Positions 34,658-42,841 of a stretch of 64,000 nt of DNA are shown one piece after another (positions within the stretch are counted from its first letter, which is position 1; every line of letters starts with the position of its first letter). The notes under the pieces are model-generated. The model was not told the DNA's origin. It saw nothing but the letters and a program-made list of their open reading frames with translations, and ran no database searches. Position numbers and translations under genes: made by a program. Source of the DNA: JACDAN01 sp963847235. Its GTDB lineage: Bacteria > Actinomycetota > Thermoleophilia > Gaiellales > Gaiellaceae. Location: positions 186,001 to 250,000 of the forward strand of contig CAWJYU010000014.1 of assembly GCA_963847235.1 (NCBI GenBank), written 5' to 3'.

Positions 34658-35350
34658 GTGCTCCAAGCCTCAGTCCTGAGCGCGATTACGGACGCGCTCA
34701 CCGAGATCGTCGGCGACCACGGGATCTACGCCGTCTTCATCCTCATGTTCGTCGACGCCGTGCTGCCTGCCGCGAGCGAGCTCGTGATGGTCTATGCCGG
34801 CGCCCTCGCGGCCGGCGCGTTCGCGGGTCAGAACGTCGTGCTCTTCGGCGAGCCGATCGAGTCGGAGCCCTGGGCGTACGTCGCGATGGCGACGGCCGGC
34901 GCGCTCGGGTACATCCTCGGCTCGATCGCCGGCTGGGCCATCGGCTACTACGGCGGGCGGCCGTTCATCGAGCGCCACGGACGGTGGTTGCACGTGACGC
35001 CGCACACGCTCCACAGGGCGGAGGGGTGGTTCGACCGCTTCGGCGACTGGGCGGTCGCGATCGGGCGCGTGACGCCGGTCGTGCGCTCGTTCATCGCGAT
35101 TCCGGCAGGCGTCTTCCGCATGCCGCTCGGCCGCTACACGCTGCTGACGATCCCCGGCTCGGTGATCTGGGCATTCGCATTTGCGGGCGCCGGCTGGGCC
35201 GCCGGCTCGCAGTGGGAGGACTTCCACCACAGCTTCCGTTACGCGGAATACGTCGTCGCCGCGGCAATTCTCCTGCTCATCGTGGCCGGGATCTGGCGTC
35301 ATAGGCGAGGGGCTAGGATTGACCGCCGTGCCGAAGATCCCGCTGGTTGA
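34658..35350 (+). CDS. DedA family membrane protein
   Basis: 230 residues, GTG start 34658. DedA/SNARE-associated family, now thought to act as lipid scramblases or undecaprenyl-phosphate flippases. Marks: VFILMFVDAVLPAASELVMV (re-entrant start), AGALGYILGSIAGWAIGYYGG, RFGDWAVAIGRVTPVVRSFI, AIPAGVFRMPLGRYTLLTIP and the C-terminal helix AEYVVAAAILLLIVAGIWRH. The Arg in GRVTPVVRSF is the essential family residue. Its 3' end overlaps the aminotransferase start by 23 bases. Carrier-lipid recycling would fit the polysaccharide genes that follow. Confidence 0.88.
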   Translation: MLQASVLSAITDALTEIVGDHGIYAVFILMFVDAVLPAASELVMVYAGALAAGAFAGQNVVLFGEPIESEPWAYVAMATAGALGYILGSIAGWAIGYYGGRPFIERHGRWLHVTPHTLHRAEGWFDRFGDWAVAIGRVTPVVRSFIAIPAGVFRMPLGRYTLLTIPGSVIWAFAFAGAGWAAGSQWEDFHHSFRYAEYVVAAAILLLIVAGIWRHRRGARIDRRAEDPAG

Positions 35351-36413
35351 CGTCCAGGCGCAGTACGCGCCGCTGACGGAGGAGCTGCGGAGCCGGTTCG
35401 AGGGGGTCCTCGAGTCCGCGCAGTTCATTCGTGGACCGAACGTGAAGGCGTTCGAGGAAGAGGCCGCGGCCTACCTCGGGGTCCGGCACGCGGTCGGGGT
35501 CGCGAACGGCACCGACGCGCTCGTGCTCGTGCTCGACGCAATGGGCATCGGCCCCGGCGACGAGGTCATCTGCCCGGCGTTCACGTTCTACGCCACCGCG
35601 GAGTCGATCGCCCGGCGCGGCGCCACACCGGTCTTCGCGGACATCGACGCCGCCACGCTCAACCTCGATCCCGAGGACGTCTCCGGCCGGATCACCGACC
35701 GGACGAAGGCGATCATGCCCGTTCACCTGTTCGGCCGGCCGGCGCCGCTGGCCGAGCTCGCGGCGCTCGGCGTCCCGCTGATCGAGGACGCTGCGCAGGC
35801 GTTCGGCGCCCCCGGCATCGCGCAGACAGGCGTCGCCTCGACCTTCAGCTTCTACCCGACCAAGAACCTCTTCTGCCTCGGCGATGGAGGGTTGGTGACC
35901 GCCAACGACGAAGACCTCGCCGAGAGGATCCGGATGCTCGCGTTCCACGGCTCACGCGACAAGACCACGTTCGACTTCGTCGGGTACAACTCGCGACTCG
36001 ACGAGCTGCAGGCTGCCTTCCTGCGCGTCTTCCTGGAGCACCTCGACGAGTGGACGCGCGGCCGGCGCGAGGCTGCCGCTCGCTATGCCGAGCTCGGTCT
36101 CGGCGACCTCGTCGAGCTGCCCGAGGACGAGCCCGGCCACGTCTACCACCTGATCGTCTCCCGGTCGCCGGAGCGTGACCGGATCCGCGAGGCGCTGAGC
36201 GACGCCGACATCGCCTCCGCGACCTACTACACGACGCCGCTCCACCTCCAGCCCGCCCTGCGCTTCCTCGGCTACGAGCCGGGCTCGCTGCCCGAGACCG
36301 AGCGCGCAGCCGCGGAGAACTTCTCGGTGCCGCTGTGGCCTGGCATCGCGCCGGAGATCCAGGAGCGCGTGGTCGAGACCGTCCGCTCGGCCGTCGGCGC
36401 TCCCGTCAGCTGA
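35328..36413 (+). CDS. DegT/DnrJ/EryC1/StrS sugar aminotransferase
   Basis: 361 residues, PLP-dependent. It adds an amino group to a 4-keto or 3-keto NDP-sugar. The PLP Lys is in FSFYPTKNLFCLGDGG; FIRGPNVKAFEEEAAAYLG, GVANGTDALVLVLDAMGIGP and IEDAAQAFGA are other family motifs; the active site ends with VGYNSRLDELQAAFLRV. GTG 35328 gives the standard start PKIPLVDVQAQY. The stop overlaps the next ATG (TGATG). The next gene makes a 4-keto-6-deoxy sugar, so this enzyme probably acts on that product for a surface glycan. Confidence 0.9.
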   Translation: MPKIPLVDVQAQYAPLTEELRSRFEGVLESAQFIRGPNVKAFEEEAAAYLGVRHAVGVANGTDALVLVLDAMGIGPGDEVICPAFTFYATAESIARRGATPVFADIDAATLNLDPEDVSGRITDRTKAIMPVHLFGRPAPLAELAALGVPLIEDAAQAFGAPGIAQTGVASTFSFYPTKNLFCLGDGGLVTANDEDLAERIRMLAFHGSRDKTTFDFVGYNSRLDELQAAFLRVFLEHLDEWTRGRREAAARYAELGLGDLVELPEDEPGHVYHLIVSRSPERDRIREALSDADIASATYYTTPLHLQPALRFLGYEPGSLPETERAAAENFSVPLWPGIAPEIQERVVETVRSAVGAPVS

Positions 36414-38287
36414 TGCTGCCGGTCAACCGCCACCGGCTGTGGCAGCTCGCGGCCGACGCCGGGCTGATCGCGCTCGCCTGGTGGCTTGCGTTCCAGCTCC
36501 GGTTCGACTTCGACGTCCCGGCGAACTTCCGCGACGGGCTCTGGACGACGGTCGCGATCGTCGTCGCGATCAAGCTCGCGGTCTTCGTCGCCTTCGGCTT
36601 CTACAACCGCTGGTGGCGCTACGTGTCCACGAAGGACATGTGGCGGGCCGCGCTCGGCGTCGTCGTCGCCTCGGTGATCGCCGCCAACGCGATCTACTTC
36701 ATCGATCCGTTCGAGCGGCGCCTGCCGCGAGGCGTGGCGCTGATGGACGGCGTGCTCCTCCTCGGCCTCGTCGCCGGGTCGCGGCTGCTGGCGCGGAGCG
36801 TCTTCGAGCGGCCGTCCGCCTCGCGGCTCGTCGCCCGCGGCAAGGAGGTGATCGTCGTCGGTGCCGGCGACGCCGGCCAGCTCGTGATCAAGGAGATGCA
36901 GCGGTCACGCCAGCTCGGCTACACCCCGATCGGGATCGTCGACGACGACCCGCGCAAGAAGAACCTCCGCGTCCACGGCGTCCGGGTCCTCGGGACCACG
37001 GACGAGCTCCCCCACGTCCTCCGCGACAACCGCCCGGACGAGCTCCTGATCGCGATCCCTTCCGCGTCGGGCGAGCAGCGCCAGCGCGTCGTCGAGGTCG
37101 CGCGCCGCGAGAGCGTCCCCGTGAAGACCCTGCCGGGTCTCTACGAGCTGATCGCCGACGAGGACAACCTCGCCGCGCAGATCCGGCCGGTGCAGGTGGA
37201 GGACGTCCTCGGCCGCGAGCCCGTCGAGGTCGACCTGGAGGCGATCTCGTCGTACCTCGAAGGCGAGACGGTGCTCGTCACCGGCGCCGGCGGGTCGATC
37301 GGATCGGAGCTCTGCCGCCAGATCGCGCGCGCGAGACCGTCTCGGCTGATCCTCCTCGACCAGGGCGAGACGCCGCTCTTCGAGATCGAGCGCGAGCTGG
37401 TGGACGAGCGCCAGTTCACCGCCAGCATCCCGGTGCTCGCCGACGTCTCGAACCGCCGGAAGCTGGCGCAGGTCTTCGAGCGCTACCGGCCGGGGGTCGT
37501 CTTCCACGCCGCGGCCTACAAGCACGTCCCGCTGATGGAGGCGAACCCGCTGGAGTCCATCCGCAACAACGTGCTCGGGACGAAGGTCGTCGCGGACACG
37601 GCGGTCCGGTTCGGCGCCAAGCGCTTCGTCCTCGTCTCGACCGACAAGGCGCTCAACCCGAAGGCCGTCTACGGCCAGTGCAAGGCGCTCGCCGAGTGGA
37701 TCACCGAGGCGTACGGCTGCCGGGAGGACGTCGAGACCCGGTTCATGGCCGTTCGCTTCGGCAACGTGCTCGGCTCGGCGGGCAGCGTGATCACGATCTT
37801 CCGGCGCCAGATCGCCACCGGCGGCCCGGTCACGATCACGCACCCGGAGATGACCCGCTACTTCATGACGATCCCTGAGGCCTCCTCGCTCGTCGTCCAG
37901 GCCGGCTCGATCGGCGGCCGCGGCGAGATCTTCGTCCTCGACATGGGCGACCCGGTCGGGATCCTCGAACTGGCTCGCGACATGATCAGGCTCTCGGGCC
38001 GGGAGCCCGAGCGCGACATCCCGATCGCGTTCATCGGCGTGCGGGCGGGGGAGAAGTTGCACGAGGAGCTCTGGGGGCCGGACGAGGAGATCGCGCCGAC
38101 GGCGCACGCAAAGATCTCTCGCGCCCGCCGCGCGCCGATCGACGCCGAGTGGCTCGACGCCGAGCTCGCGGAGCTGGAGCGCCTCGTCGAGGAGGGCGAG
38201 ACGCTGGAGGCGGTCTCGCGCCTCTCGACGATGGTGCGGGCGCCGAAGCGGGCTGCCGCGCCGACTCGGACCTCCGCGCGCGTCTAG
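36413..38287 (+). CDS. Polysaccharide biosynthesis nucleotide-sugar 4,6-dehydratase, membrane-bound (CapD/WbpM type)
   Basis: 624 residues. Four N-terminal membrane helices (about 8-130), a first Rossmann domain (VIVVGAGDAGQLVIKEMQR, about 143-161) and a second, catalytic one (about 285-600): NAD motif VLVTGAGGSIGSELCRQIA, YKHVPLMEANPLESIRNN, the TDK region VSTDKALNPKAVYGQCKALA with the YxxxK pair, and VRAGEKLHEELWG. Such enzymes convert UDP-GlcNAc to its 4-keto-6-deoxy form for capsule, LPS or glycoprotein sugars. ATG 36413 overlaps the aminotransferase stop, so both steps are coupled. Confidence 0.92.
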   Translation: MLPVNRHRLWQLAADAGLIALAWWLAFQLRFDFDVPANFRDGLWTTVAIVVAIKLAVFVAFGFYNRWWRYVSTKDMWRAALGVVVASVIAANAIYFIDPFERRLPRGVALMDGVLLLGLVAGSRLLARSVFERPSASRLVARGKEVIVVGAGDAGQLVIKEMQRSRQLGYTPIGIVDDDPRKKNLRVHGVRVLGTTDELPHVLRDNRPDELLIAIPSASGEQRQRVVEVARRESVPVKTLPGLYELIADEDNLAAQIRPVQVEDVLGREPVEVDLEAISSYLEGETVLVTGAGGSIGSELCRQIARARPSRLILLDQGETPLFEIERELVDERQFTASIPVLADVSNRRKLAQVFERYRPGVVFHAAAYKHVPLMEANPLESIRNNVLGTKVVADTAVRFGAKRFVLVSTDKALNPKAVYGQCKALAEWITEAYGCREDVETRFMAVRFGNVLGSAGSVITIFRRQIATGGPVTITHPEMTRYFMTIPEASSLVVQAGSIGGRGEIFVLDMGDPVGILELARDMIRLSGREPERDIPIAFIGVRAGEKLHEELWGPDEEIAPTAHAKISRARRAPIDAEWLDAELAELERLVEEGETLEAVSRLSTMVRAPKRAAAPTRTSARV

Positions 38288-38300
38288 CCTCCCAGACGAG

Positions 38301-38675
38301 CTATTCGCCGCGAGACACGCGTCGTCCGAGCGACGGGTCGTAGTAGGAACCGTCCTGGTGCATGTCCACGAACGTCTCGGACGTGCCGGCCAATGCGCCC
38401 GTCTCGTGCGGCCAGAACGGCGTCCGTGAAACACGCCGCCCGAGCGACTGGTCGTAGTAGGAACCGTCCTCGTGCATGTCCACGAACGTCTCGGACGTGC
38501 CGGCCAATGCGCCCGTCTCGTGCGGCCAAGATCCAGCCGGCACGTCGCTCTTCGCCGGCTCGGTCGGCCTGAGCGCGGAGCCGCCGTCAGTGACGGCGAG
38601 TACGGCGGCAACGAGGCCGAGCGCAGCGACTGCGGCGATGGCCGTTGATCGACTCTTGGTCTTCTTGGTCTCCAT
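38301..38675 (-). CDS. Secreted or membrane-anchored protein with two 38-residue repeats
   Basis: 124 residues from ATG 38675, preceded by GGAGG at good spacing (a start at 38696 is less likely). N-terminus: basic then hydrophobic (TKKTKSRSTAIAAVAALG and on to VLAV), a signal anchor. The rest is two near-identical 38-residue units starting WPHETGALAGTSETFVDM, then HEDGSYYDQSLGRRVSR. The DNA units are 114 bases apart and differ by a handful of bases, so the duplication is recent. No family is recognised. On the minus strand upstream a TTGACA lies at 38759-38754, without a clear -10. No gene is seen in 38697-38795. Confidence 0.65.
   Translation of the reverse strand: METKKTKSRSTAIAAVAALGLVAAVLAVTDGGSALRPTEPAKSDVPAGSWPHETGALAGTSETFVDMHEDGSYYDQSLGRRVSRTPFWPHETGALAGTSETFVDMHQDGSYYDPSLGRRVSRGE
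38310..38528. repeat. Tandem 114-bp coding repeat (two copies)
   Basis: Two direct copies with period 114, in frame with the coding sequence (38 codons). For example TCGTAGTAGGAACCGTCCT starts at 38338 and again at 38452. The central 75 bases differ at about one position, while the edges differ more. Confidence 0.85.
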
Positions 38676-38795
38676 GGTTCCTCCCTCCTCGTGCATTAAC
38701 TCGACGGTAGGAGGGGATGGAGCTCCCGTCGTTCACGGCGACGACACCAGGAGTGTCAACCTCGTCACACGCGCTGGAGCGGCTGGTCGACGACG

Positions 38796-39800
38796 TCAGC
38801 CCGGTAGGAGCAGATCGAGCATCTCCGTGGGGTCCCGCCTCACGCGACGAGCGTCACCCGGGTCACGCTTGCCGACGACGAGCGCGCGCGGGTCCGTGAT
38901 CGGGACCAGGCGTCTCTGGCGGATCAGCTCCTCGTCCACGCCGCCAAGGCGGCCGCCGAAGGTCGTGTAGACCGGGACGCCGAGCGCCGCGGCTTCGCGG
39001 TTCATCGTCCCTCCGGCCGAGACGACCAGGTCGGAGAGGCCGATCAGGCTCTGCGCGTCGATAGCCCGCTCAGGCACGACGACCGCCGGCAGCTCGAGGC
39101 TCCGGACGTATGCGCCCTGTTCGGCCGTCCGTGGGACGACGACGACCTGGACGCCCTCCTGGTGACCGAGGTGGTCGAGCACCTGCGGGAAGAGCGGGTT
39201 CGAGGTGCGGTGGTAGAGCGAGACGTCGGGCGGCGTCCGCACGACGACGAGCGTGCGCTCGTCGTCCAGGCCGAGGGAGCCGAGCACGGAGCGGTCCGGC
39301 TCGAAGTCGGAGAGGTAGTACTCCTCCTTCAGCCCGGGGTACCGGCGTAGCTTCGGGCCCTTGACGCCGTAGCGCCGCAGGCGCTCGGGGGGAATCGCCT
39401 CTGGGACGACGACGAAGGTCGCCGCCCTGAGCCCGAGCTGGTGCTGAAGCCACGCGAACTCGTAGTCGAACGTGGTCGAGCTCGGGATCCCGAGCCTCCG
39501 CGCCGTGATCGTCAGCTCGTGGGAGCCGTGGGCAAGCGCGGCGTCGAACTCACGGCCCTTCGCCCAGCTCCGCAGGCGGCCAAGCCGGGAGGTGAGCGCC
39601 CGGGCCTTCCCGAGCCGCGAGCGCCCTCCGTGGCTCCCGAACACCTCGGCCTCGATCCCGTGGAGCTCGAGGAGCTGCAGCGTCTGCGCGTAGTCGCGCG
39701 CGGTGATCTCGACCTCGTCGCCTCGCCCGCGAAGGATCCGGATCAGCGGCCGGAACACGAGGACGTGCGCCGGCGCCGTCATGTCCACCCAGATTCGCAT
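38796..39800 (-). CDS. DUF354 family protein (glycosyltransferase-like)
   Basis: 334 residues from ATG 39800. DUF354 proteins have the two-domain GT-B shape of UDP-GlcNAc 2-epimerases and MurG-like transferases. Marks: IWVDMTAPAHVLVFRPLI at the start, ARDYAQTLQLLELHGIEAEV, ALAHGSHELTITARRLGIP, FDYEFAWLQHQLGLRAATFV and SDLVVSAGGTMNREAAALGV near the donor site. Function unproven, but such genes mostly sit in polysaccharide clusters as this one does. Overlaps the upstream ASCH gene by ATGA. Confidence 0.85.
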   Translation of the reverse strand: MRIWVDMTAPAHVLVFRPLIRILRGRGDEVEITARDYAQTLQLLELHGIEAEVFGSHGGRSRLGKARALTSRLGRLRSWAKGREFDAALAHGSHELTITARRLGIPSSTTFDYEFAWLQHQLGLRAATFVVVPEAIPPERLRRYGVKGPKLRRYPGLKEEYYLSDFEPDRSVLGSLGLDDERTLVVVRTPPDVSLYHRTSNPLFPQVLDHLGHQEGVQVVVVPRTAEQGAYVRSLELPAVVVPERAIDAQSLIGLSDLVVSAGGTMNREAAALGVPVYTTFGGRLGGVDEELIRQRRLVPITDPRALVVGKRDPGDARRVRRDPTEMLDLLLPG

Positions 39801-40168
39801 CAGCCGCCCTCCACCAGGCGGAACCGGACGGCCTCGATCGGCGTGTCCGGCTCGATCGGCTGCCCGAAGAAGCGCTCGTGCGCGACACGCCAGTCCTCGA
39901 CCGACTCGAACCCCTCGCCCTCGTCGCGCGCGAAGCGGTCGTCGATCTCCGCGGCTGGGATCACTCGAGCCTCCGTCACCTCGACGACGCCGATCGGCTC
40001 GTCGTCGTAGCCGAGGAGGGCGTAGCGCTCGCCCGGCCGGTCCTCGGGCTCGCTCGACTCGGCCAATCCGGCGGTCGCGGTCTTCCTCCCGGCGAGCACC
40101 GCGTCGACGAGCTTGCGGCGCAGCTCGGTGCGTGCGTACCCGAGCTCGAACGGCGGCAGGTCGCTCAA
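39800..40168 (-). CDS. ASCH domain protein
   Basis: 122 residues from TTG 40168, which overlaps the asnB stop as TTGA. ASCH/PUA-like fold: LPPFELGYARTELRRKLVDA, AVLAGRKTATAGL with the conserved GxKxxT-like strand, RYALLGYDDEPIGVVEVTEA, IDDRFARDEGEGFESVEDWR and HERFFGQPIEPDTPIEAVRF. Members are proposed RNA-binding proteins or, in YqfB, an amidohydrolase acting on acetylcytidine. Its place between asnB and DUF354 is by translation coupling, but no role in polysaccharide synthesis is known. Confidence 0.82.
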   Translation of the reverse strand: MSDLPPFELGYARTELRRKLVDAVLAGRKTATAGLAESSEPEDRPGERYALLGYDDEPIGVVEVTEARVIPAAEIDDRFARDEGEGFESVEDWRVAHERFFGQPIEPDTPIEAVRFRLVEGG

Positions 40169-42069
40169 GCGACGGCTTCGGCGAGTCGCGGCTCGCGAAG
40201 CGGTCCGGGCGTGCGCTCGACGTGATGCTCGTGCCAGAGCGTGAAGGCGAGCAGCCCCCAAAGCTGGCGCGAGAGATCCTCCTCCGCCGCGACGTGGCGG
40301 TCGATCAGGCGCGTCACGGTCTCCGGGTGGAAGAAGCCCTGGCGGCGCAGCGTGTCCGGCGCGAGGACGTCCCTGGCAAACGGCTCGAGGTCGCCGCGGA
40401 GCCAGGCCGCAGCCGGAATCGAGAACCCGCGCTTGCGCCCGTAGACGATCCGCCGCGGCAGGAGCGGCGCAGCGGCCCTCCGCAGCAGCACCTTCTTGCG
40501 GAGCCCCCGCACCTTGAGCCGTGTCGGCAGGGCGAGCGCCAAGCCGGCGACCACGGGGTCGAGGTACGGCACCCGCGCTTCGAGCGAGTGCGCCATGGAC
40601 GCCCGGTCGGTCTTCACGAGCAGGTCGTCGACGAGGTACGTGCCGAGGTCGACGTCCTGGAGCCGCGTGAGCAGCTCCGCGCCCTCGGTCTCGGCGAAGC
40701 GGGCGCGCAGGAGGTCGACGGGATCTAAGCGTGAGCCACTCATGGGGTCTGACCCCAAGCGGCCCGCGGACAGCTCCGCTCGGGCCTCGGCCGAAAAGAT
40801 CTCCTTCCAGGCGTGGTGGCGCTCCAGCGGCGGCAGCGAAGCCCCGCGTACGAAGCGTTTCGCCTTGTAGTCGAAGCTCGCGCGGCCGCTCGAGCTCGGC
40901 AAACGCTCCACAAGGGGTCTGACCCCAGGGGCGAGCCAGCCCACGCGGAGCGCGAGGAGATCGGCCGCGTACGTGTAGTAGCCGCCGAAGAGCTCGTCGC
41001 CGCCCTCTCCGGAGAGCGCGACCTTGACGTGCCGCGCGGCCAGCTCCGACACGAGATACGTGGGCAGGGCCGACGAGTCGGCGAACGGCTCGTCGAAGGT
41101 CTCCGCGAGGCGAGGAAGGAGCAGCGCGGCGTCGGGCCGCAGTGTGAGCTCCTCGTGGCGCGTCCCGTACATGGACGCCACCGAGCGGGCGTCGTCGAGC
41201 TCGTCGAACGAGCGCTCCTCGAAGCCGATCGAGAACGTGTGCACGGCCTCGCCGCTCTCCTGCGCCGCCAGCGCCGCGAGGAGTGACGAGTCCACCCCGC
41301 CCGAGAGCAGCACCCCGACCGGGACGTCCGCGATCAGGTGCGCCCTGACGGAGTCCCGCAGCCGTGCGCGCAGCTCCTCGGCGAGCTCGGCGGGATCCTC
41401 GTCGCGCACCTCGGCCGGCGCCGGCCGCGCGTACCGCTCGACGCGCGTCCCGCCGTTCTCCCACACGAGCAGGTGGCCGGGAGGCAGCTTCCTCGTCCCG
41501 CGGAAGATCGAGTACGGCGCAGGGACGGAGTTGAAGGCGAGGAACGCCTCGAGCGCGTCCGGATCGACCTCGCCGCGGGGCAGAGCTCGGAGCTCGGACG
41601 CGAACGCGAGCTCGCCGCCGTCCTCGCGGTAGTACAGCGGCTTGATCCCGAACCGGTCCCGAGCGAGCACGAGCCGGCGGCGCCGTGAGTCCCAGATCGC
41701 AACCGCGAACATCCCCCGCAGCCGCTCGGCGAAGCCGTCGCCGTGCTCCTCGTAGAGGTGCACGAGCACCTCCGTGTCGGAGCGGGTCGAGAACCGGTGG
41801 CCCGCCGGCTCCAGTTCGGCCCGCAACTCCCGGAAGTTGTAGATCTCGCCGTTCTGGACGACCTGGACGGTGCCGTCCTCGTTCGCGATCGGCTGATCGC
41901 CGTGCTCCAGGTCGATGATCGAGAGGCGCCGCGCTGCGAGCCCGACTGGGCCGTCAAGCAGCTCACCGTCCGAGTCGGGGCCGCGGTGGACGAGCGTCGC
42001 GCTCATCGCGCGCAGGCGCTCGGGGTCGATCGCCCCGCGGCTAGACGCGAGCCCGCAGATGCCACACAT
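40165..42069 (-). CDS. asnB: Asparagine synthase (glutamine-hydrolysing)
   Basis: 634 residues. N-terminal glutaminase with catalytic Cys2 (MCGICGLASS), HRGPDSDGEL, and NGEIYNFRELRAEL; C-terminal synthetase with PP-loop VGVLLSGGVDSSLLAALAAQ, SGEGGDELFGGYYTY and the late LVKTDRASMAHSLEARVPYL. It makes asparagine from aspartate, or amidates a sugar or peptide: family members in polysaccharide clusters are often sugar amidases, so the substrate is open. Two GGGGTCTGACCCC palindromes interrupt variable loops without breaking the frame. Confidence 0.92.
   Translation of the reverse strand: MCGICGLASSRGAIDPERLRAMSATLVHRGPDSDGELLDGPVGLAARRLSIIDLEHGDQPIANEDGTVQVVQNGEIYNFRELRAELEPAGHRFSTRSDTEVLVHLYEEHGDGFAERLRGMFAVAIWDSRRRRLVLARDRFGIKPLYYREDGGELAFASELRALPRGEVDPDALEAFLAFNSVPAPYSIFRGTRKLPPGHLLVWENGGTRVERYARPAPAEVRDEDPAELAEELRARLRDSVRAHLIADVPVGVLLSGGVDSSLLAALAAQESGEAVHTFSIGFEERSFDELDDARSVASMYGTRHEELTLRPDAALLLPRLAETFDEPFADSSALPTYLVSELAARHVKVALSGEGGDELFGGYYTYAADLLALRVGWLAPGVRPLVERLPSSSGRASFDYKAKRFVRGASLPPLERHHAWKEIFSAEARAELSAGRLGSDPMSGSRLDPVDLLRARFAETEGAELLTRLQDVDLGTYLVDDLLVKTDRASMAHSLEARVPYLDPVVAGLALALPTRLKVRGLRKKVLLRRAAAPLLPRRIVYGRKRGFSIPAAAWLRGDLEPFARDVLAPDTLRRQGFFHPETVTRLIDRHVAAEEDLSRQLWGLLAFTLWHEHHVERTPGPLREPRLAEAVA
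40744..40756. repeat. GGGGTCTGACCCC palindromic repeat, copy 2 (inside asnB)
   Basis: Identical to copy 1 (14460-14472). On the asnB coding strand it reads Gly-Ser-Asp-Pro, the same residues as in hemL, followed by an unusual Met-Ser-Gly-Ser-Arg stretch not typical of the enzyme. Confidence 0.65.
40914..40926. repeat. GGGGTCTGACCCC palindromic repeat, copy 3 (inside asnB)
   Basis: Identical 13 bases, 170 bases from copy 2. In the asnB frame it is read differently (Pro-Gly-Val-Arg-Pro-Leu). Confidence 0.65.
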
Positions 42070-42075
42070 CGGAAT

Positions 42076-42762
42076 TCACTCTACGCGGGTGGGTCGGACC
42101 GCCCCGCGCAGCGACTGGCGAAGCACACGCCATCCGGTCGTGCCGAGGGTGCGGAGGTAGAGGCCGACCGAGCGGTCGGCGATCCACTCCATGTCGTGGG
42201 CGAGCTTCTCCGCCATCGACGTCTCGTAGCCGCGCCGCACCTGCGCGAACCCCGTGAGCCCGGGCCGGACGACGAGGCGCTGCCAGTAGGCCGGGAGGTC
42301 CGAGGCCAGCTGCTCGAAGAAGATCGGCCGGATCGGTCGCGGCCCGACGAGGCTCATCTCGCCCCGAAGGACGTTGAGGAGCTGCGGCAGCTCGTCGAGC
42401 TGCGTCGCCCGGAGCCAGCGCCCGACCTTCGTCCGCTCGTCCTTCGTCCGGAAGACGAGCTCCTCGCCGAGGTGGGCGCCGAGCCGCTGCTCGGCGCCCG
42501 CGCGGAGCGTCCGGAACTTGAGCATCGTGTAGAACCGGCCGCCCCGCCCGACCCGCGTTCCCCGGTAGAGGACCGGCCTGCCGCTCGTCAAGACGATCGC
42601 GAGCGAGATGAGGGCCACGGGTATCAGCGCCAGGGCGGAGAAGACCAGCGAGAGGCCGATGTCGAGCCCGCGGAGGACGGCGTCGACGCGATCGCGGCGC
42701 GGGCTCTCCCGGGCGCGGCGGATGAAGCTCTCTGAGAGCGAGCTCTGCGATCGCGTCTGCAC
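42076..42762 (-). CDS. Sugar transferase (polyprenyl-phosphate hexose-1-phosphate transferase)
   Basis: 228 residues from GTG 42762. It moves a sugar-1-phosphate from its nucleotide to undecaprenyl phosphate, the first membrane step of exopolysaccharide or O-unit synthesis. One N-terminal re-entrant helix (LSLVFSALALIPVALISLAI), KFRTLRAGAEQRLGAH, LDELPQLLNVLRGEMSLVGP followed by RPIRP, and VRPGLTGFAQVRRG match the bacterial sugar transferase family. The longer open frame upstream covers the terminator and the PhoX gene end and is not coding. Six bases separate it from asnB. Confidence 0.9.
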   Translation of the reverse strand: MQTRSQSSLSESFIRRARESPRRDRVDAVLRGLDIGLSLVFSALALIPVALISLAIVLTSGRPVLYRGTRVGRGGRFYTMLKFRTLRAGAEQRLGAHLGEELVFRTKDERTKVGRWLRATQLDELPQLLNVLRGEMSLVGPRPIRPIFFEQLASDLPAYWQRLVVRPGLTGFAQVRRGYETSMAEKLAHDMEWIADRSVGLYLRTLGTTGWRVLRQSLRGAVRPTRVE

Positions 42763-42788
42763 CGGCCGATGGTAGTTCCCCGGGAAGA

Positions 42789-42816
42789 CCGAGGGCCGGC
42801 GTGGGCCGGCCCTCGG
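42789..42816 (-). terminator. Terminator-like hairpin after the PhoX gene
   Basis: Perfect 12-bp stem, CCGAGGGCCGGC / GCCGGCCCTCGG, with a four-base loop, 26 bases past the PhoX stop (minus strand). A weak pyrimidine run (TCTTCCC) follows it on that strand. Confidence 0.65.
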
Positions 42817-42841
42817 AATCGTGTTCTGGTGGCGCGCGGTT

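Noticed and set aside
38310..38528. Two-unit CRISPR or attachment site
   Set aside because: The repeat has period 114 in frame with a coding sequence and no spacers, so it is a coding duplication.
36905..38611. Minus-strand 568-codon frame opposite the CapD-type gene
   Set aside because: Antisense shadow; only the repeat protein at 38301-38675 (another frame) is supported on that strand.
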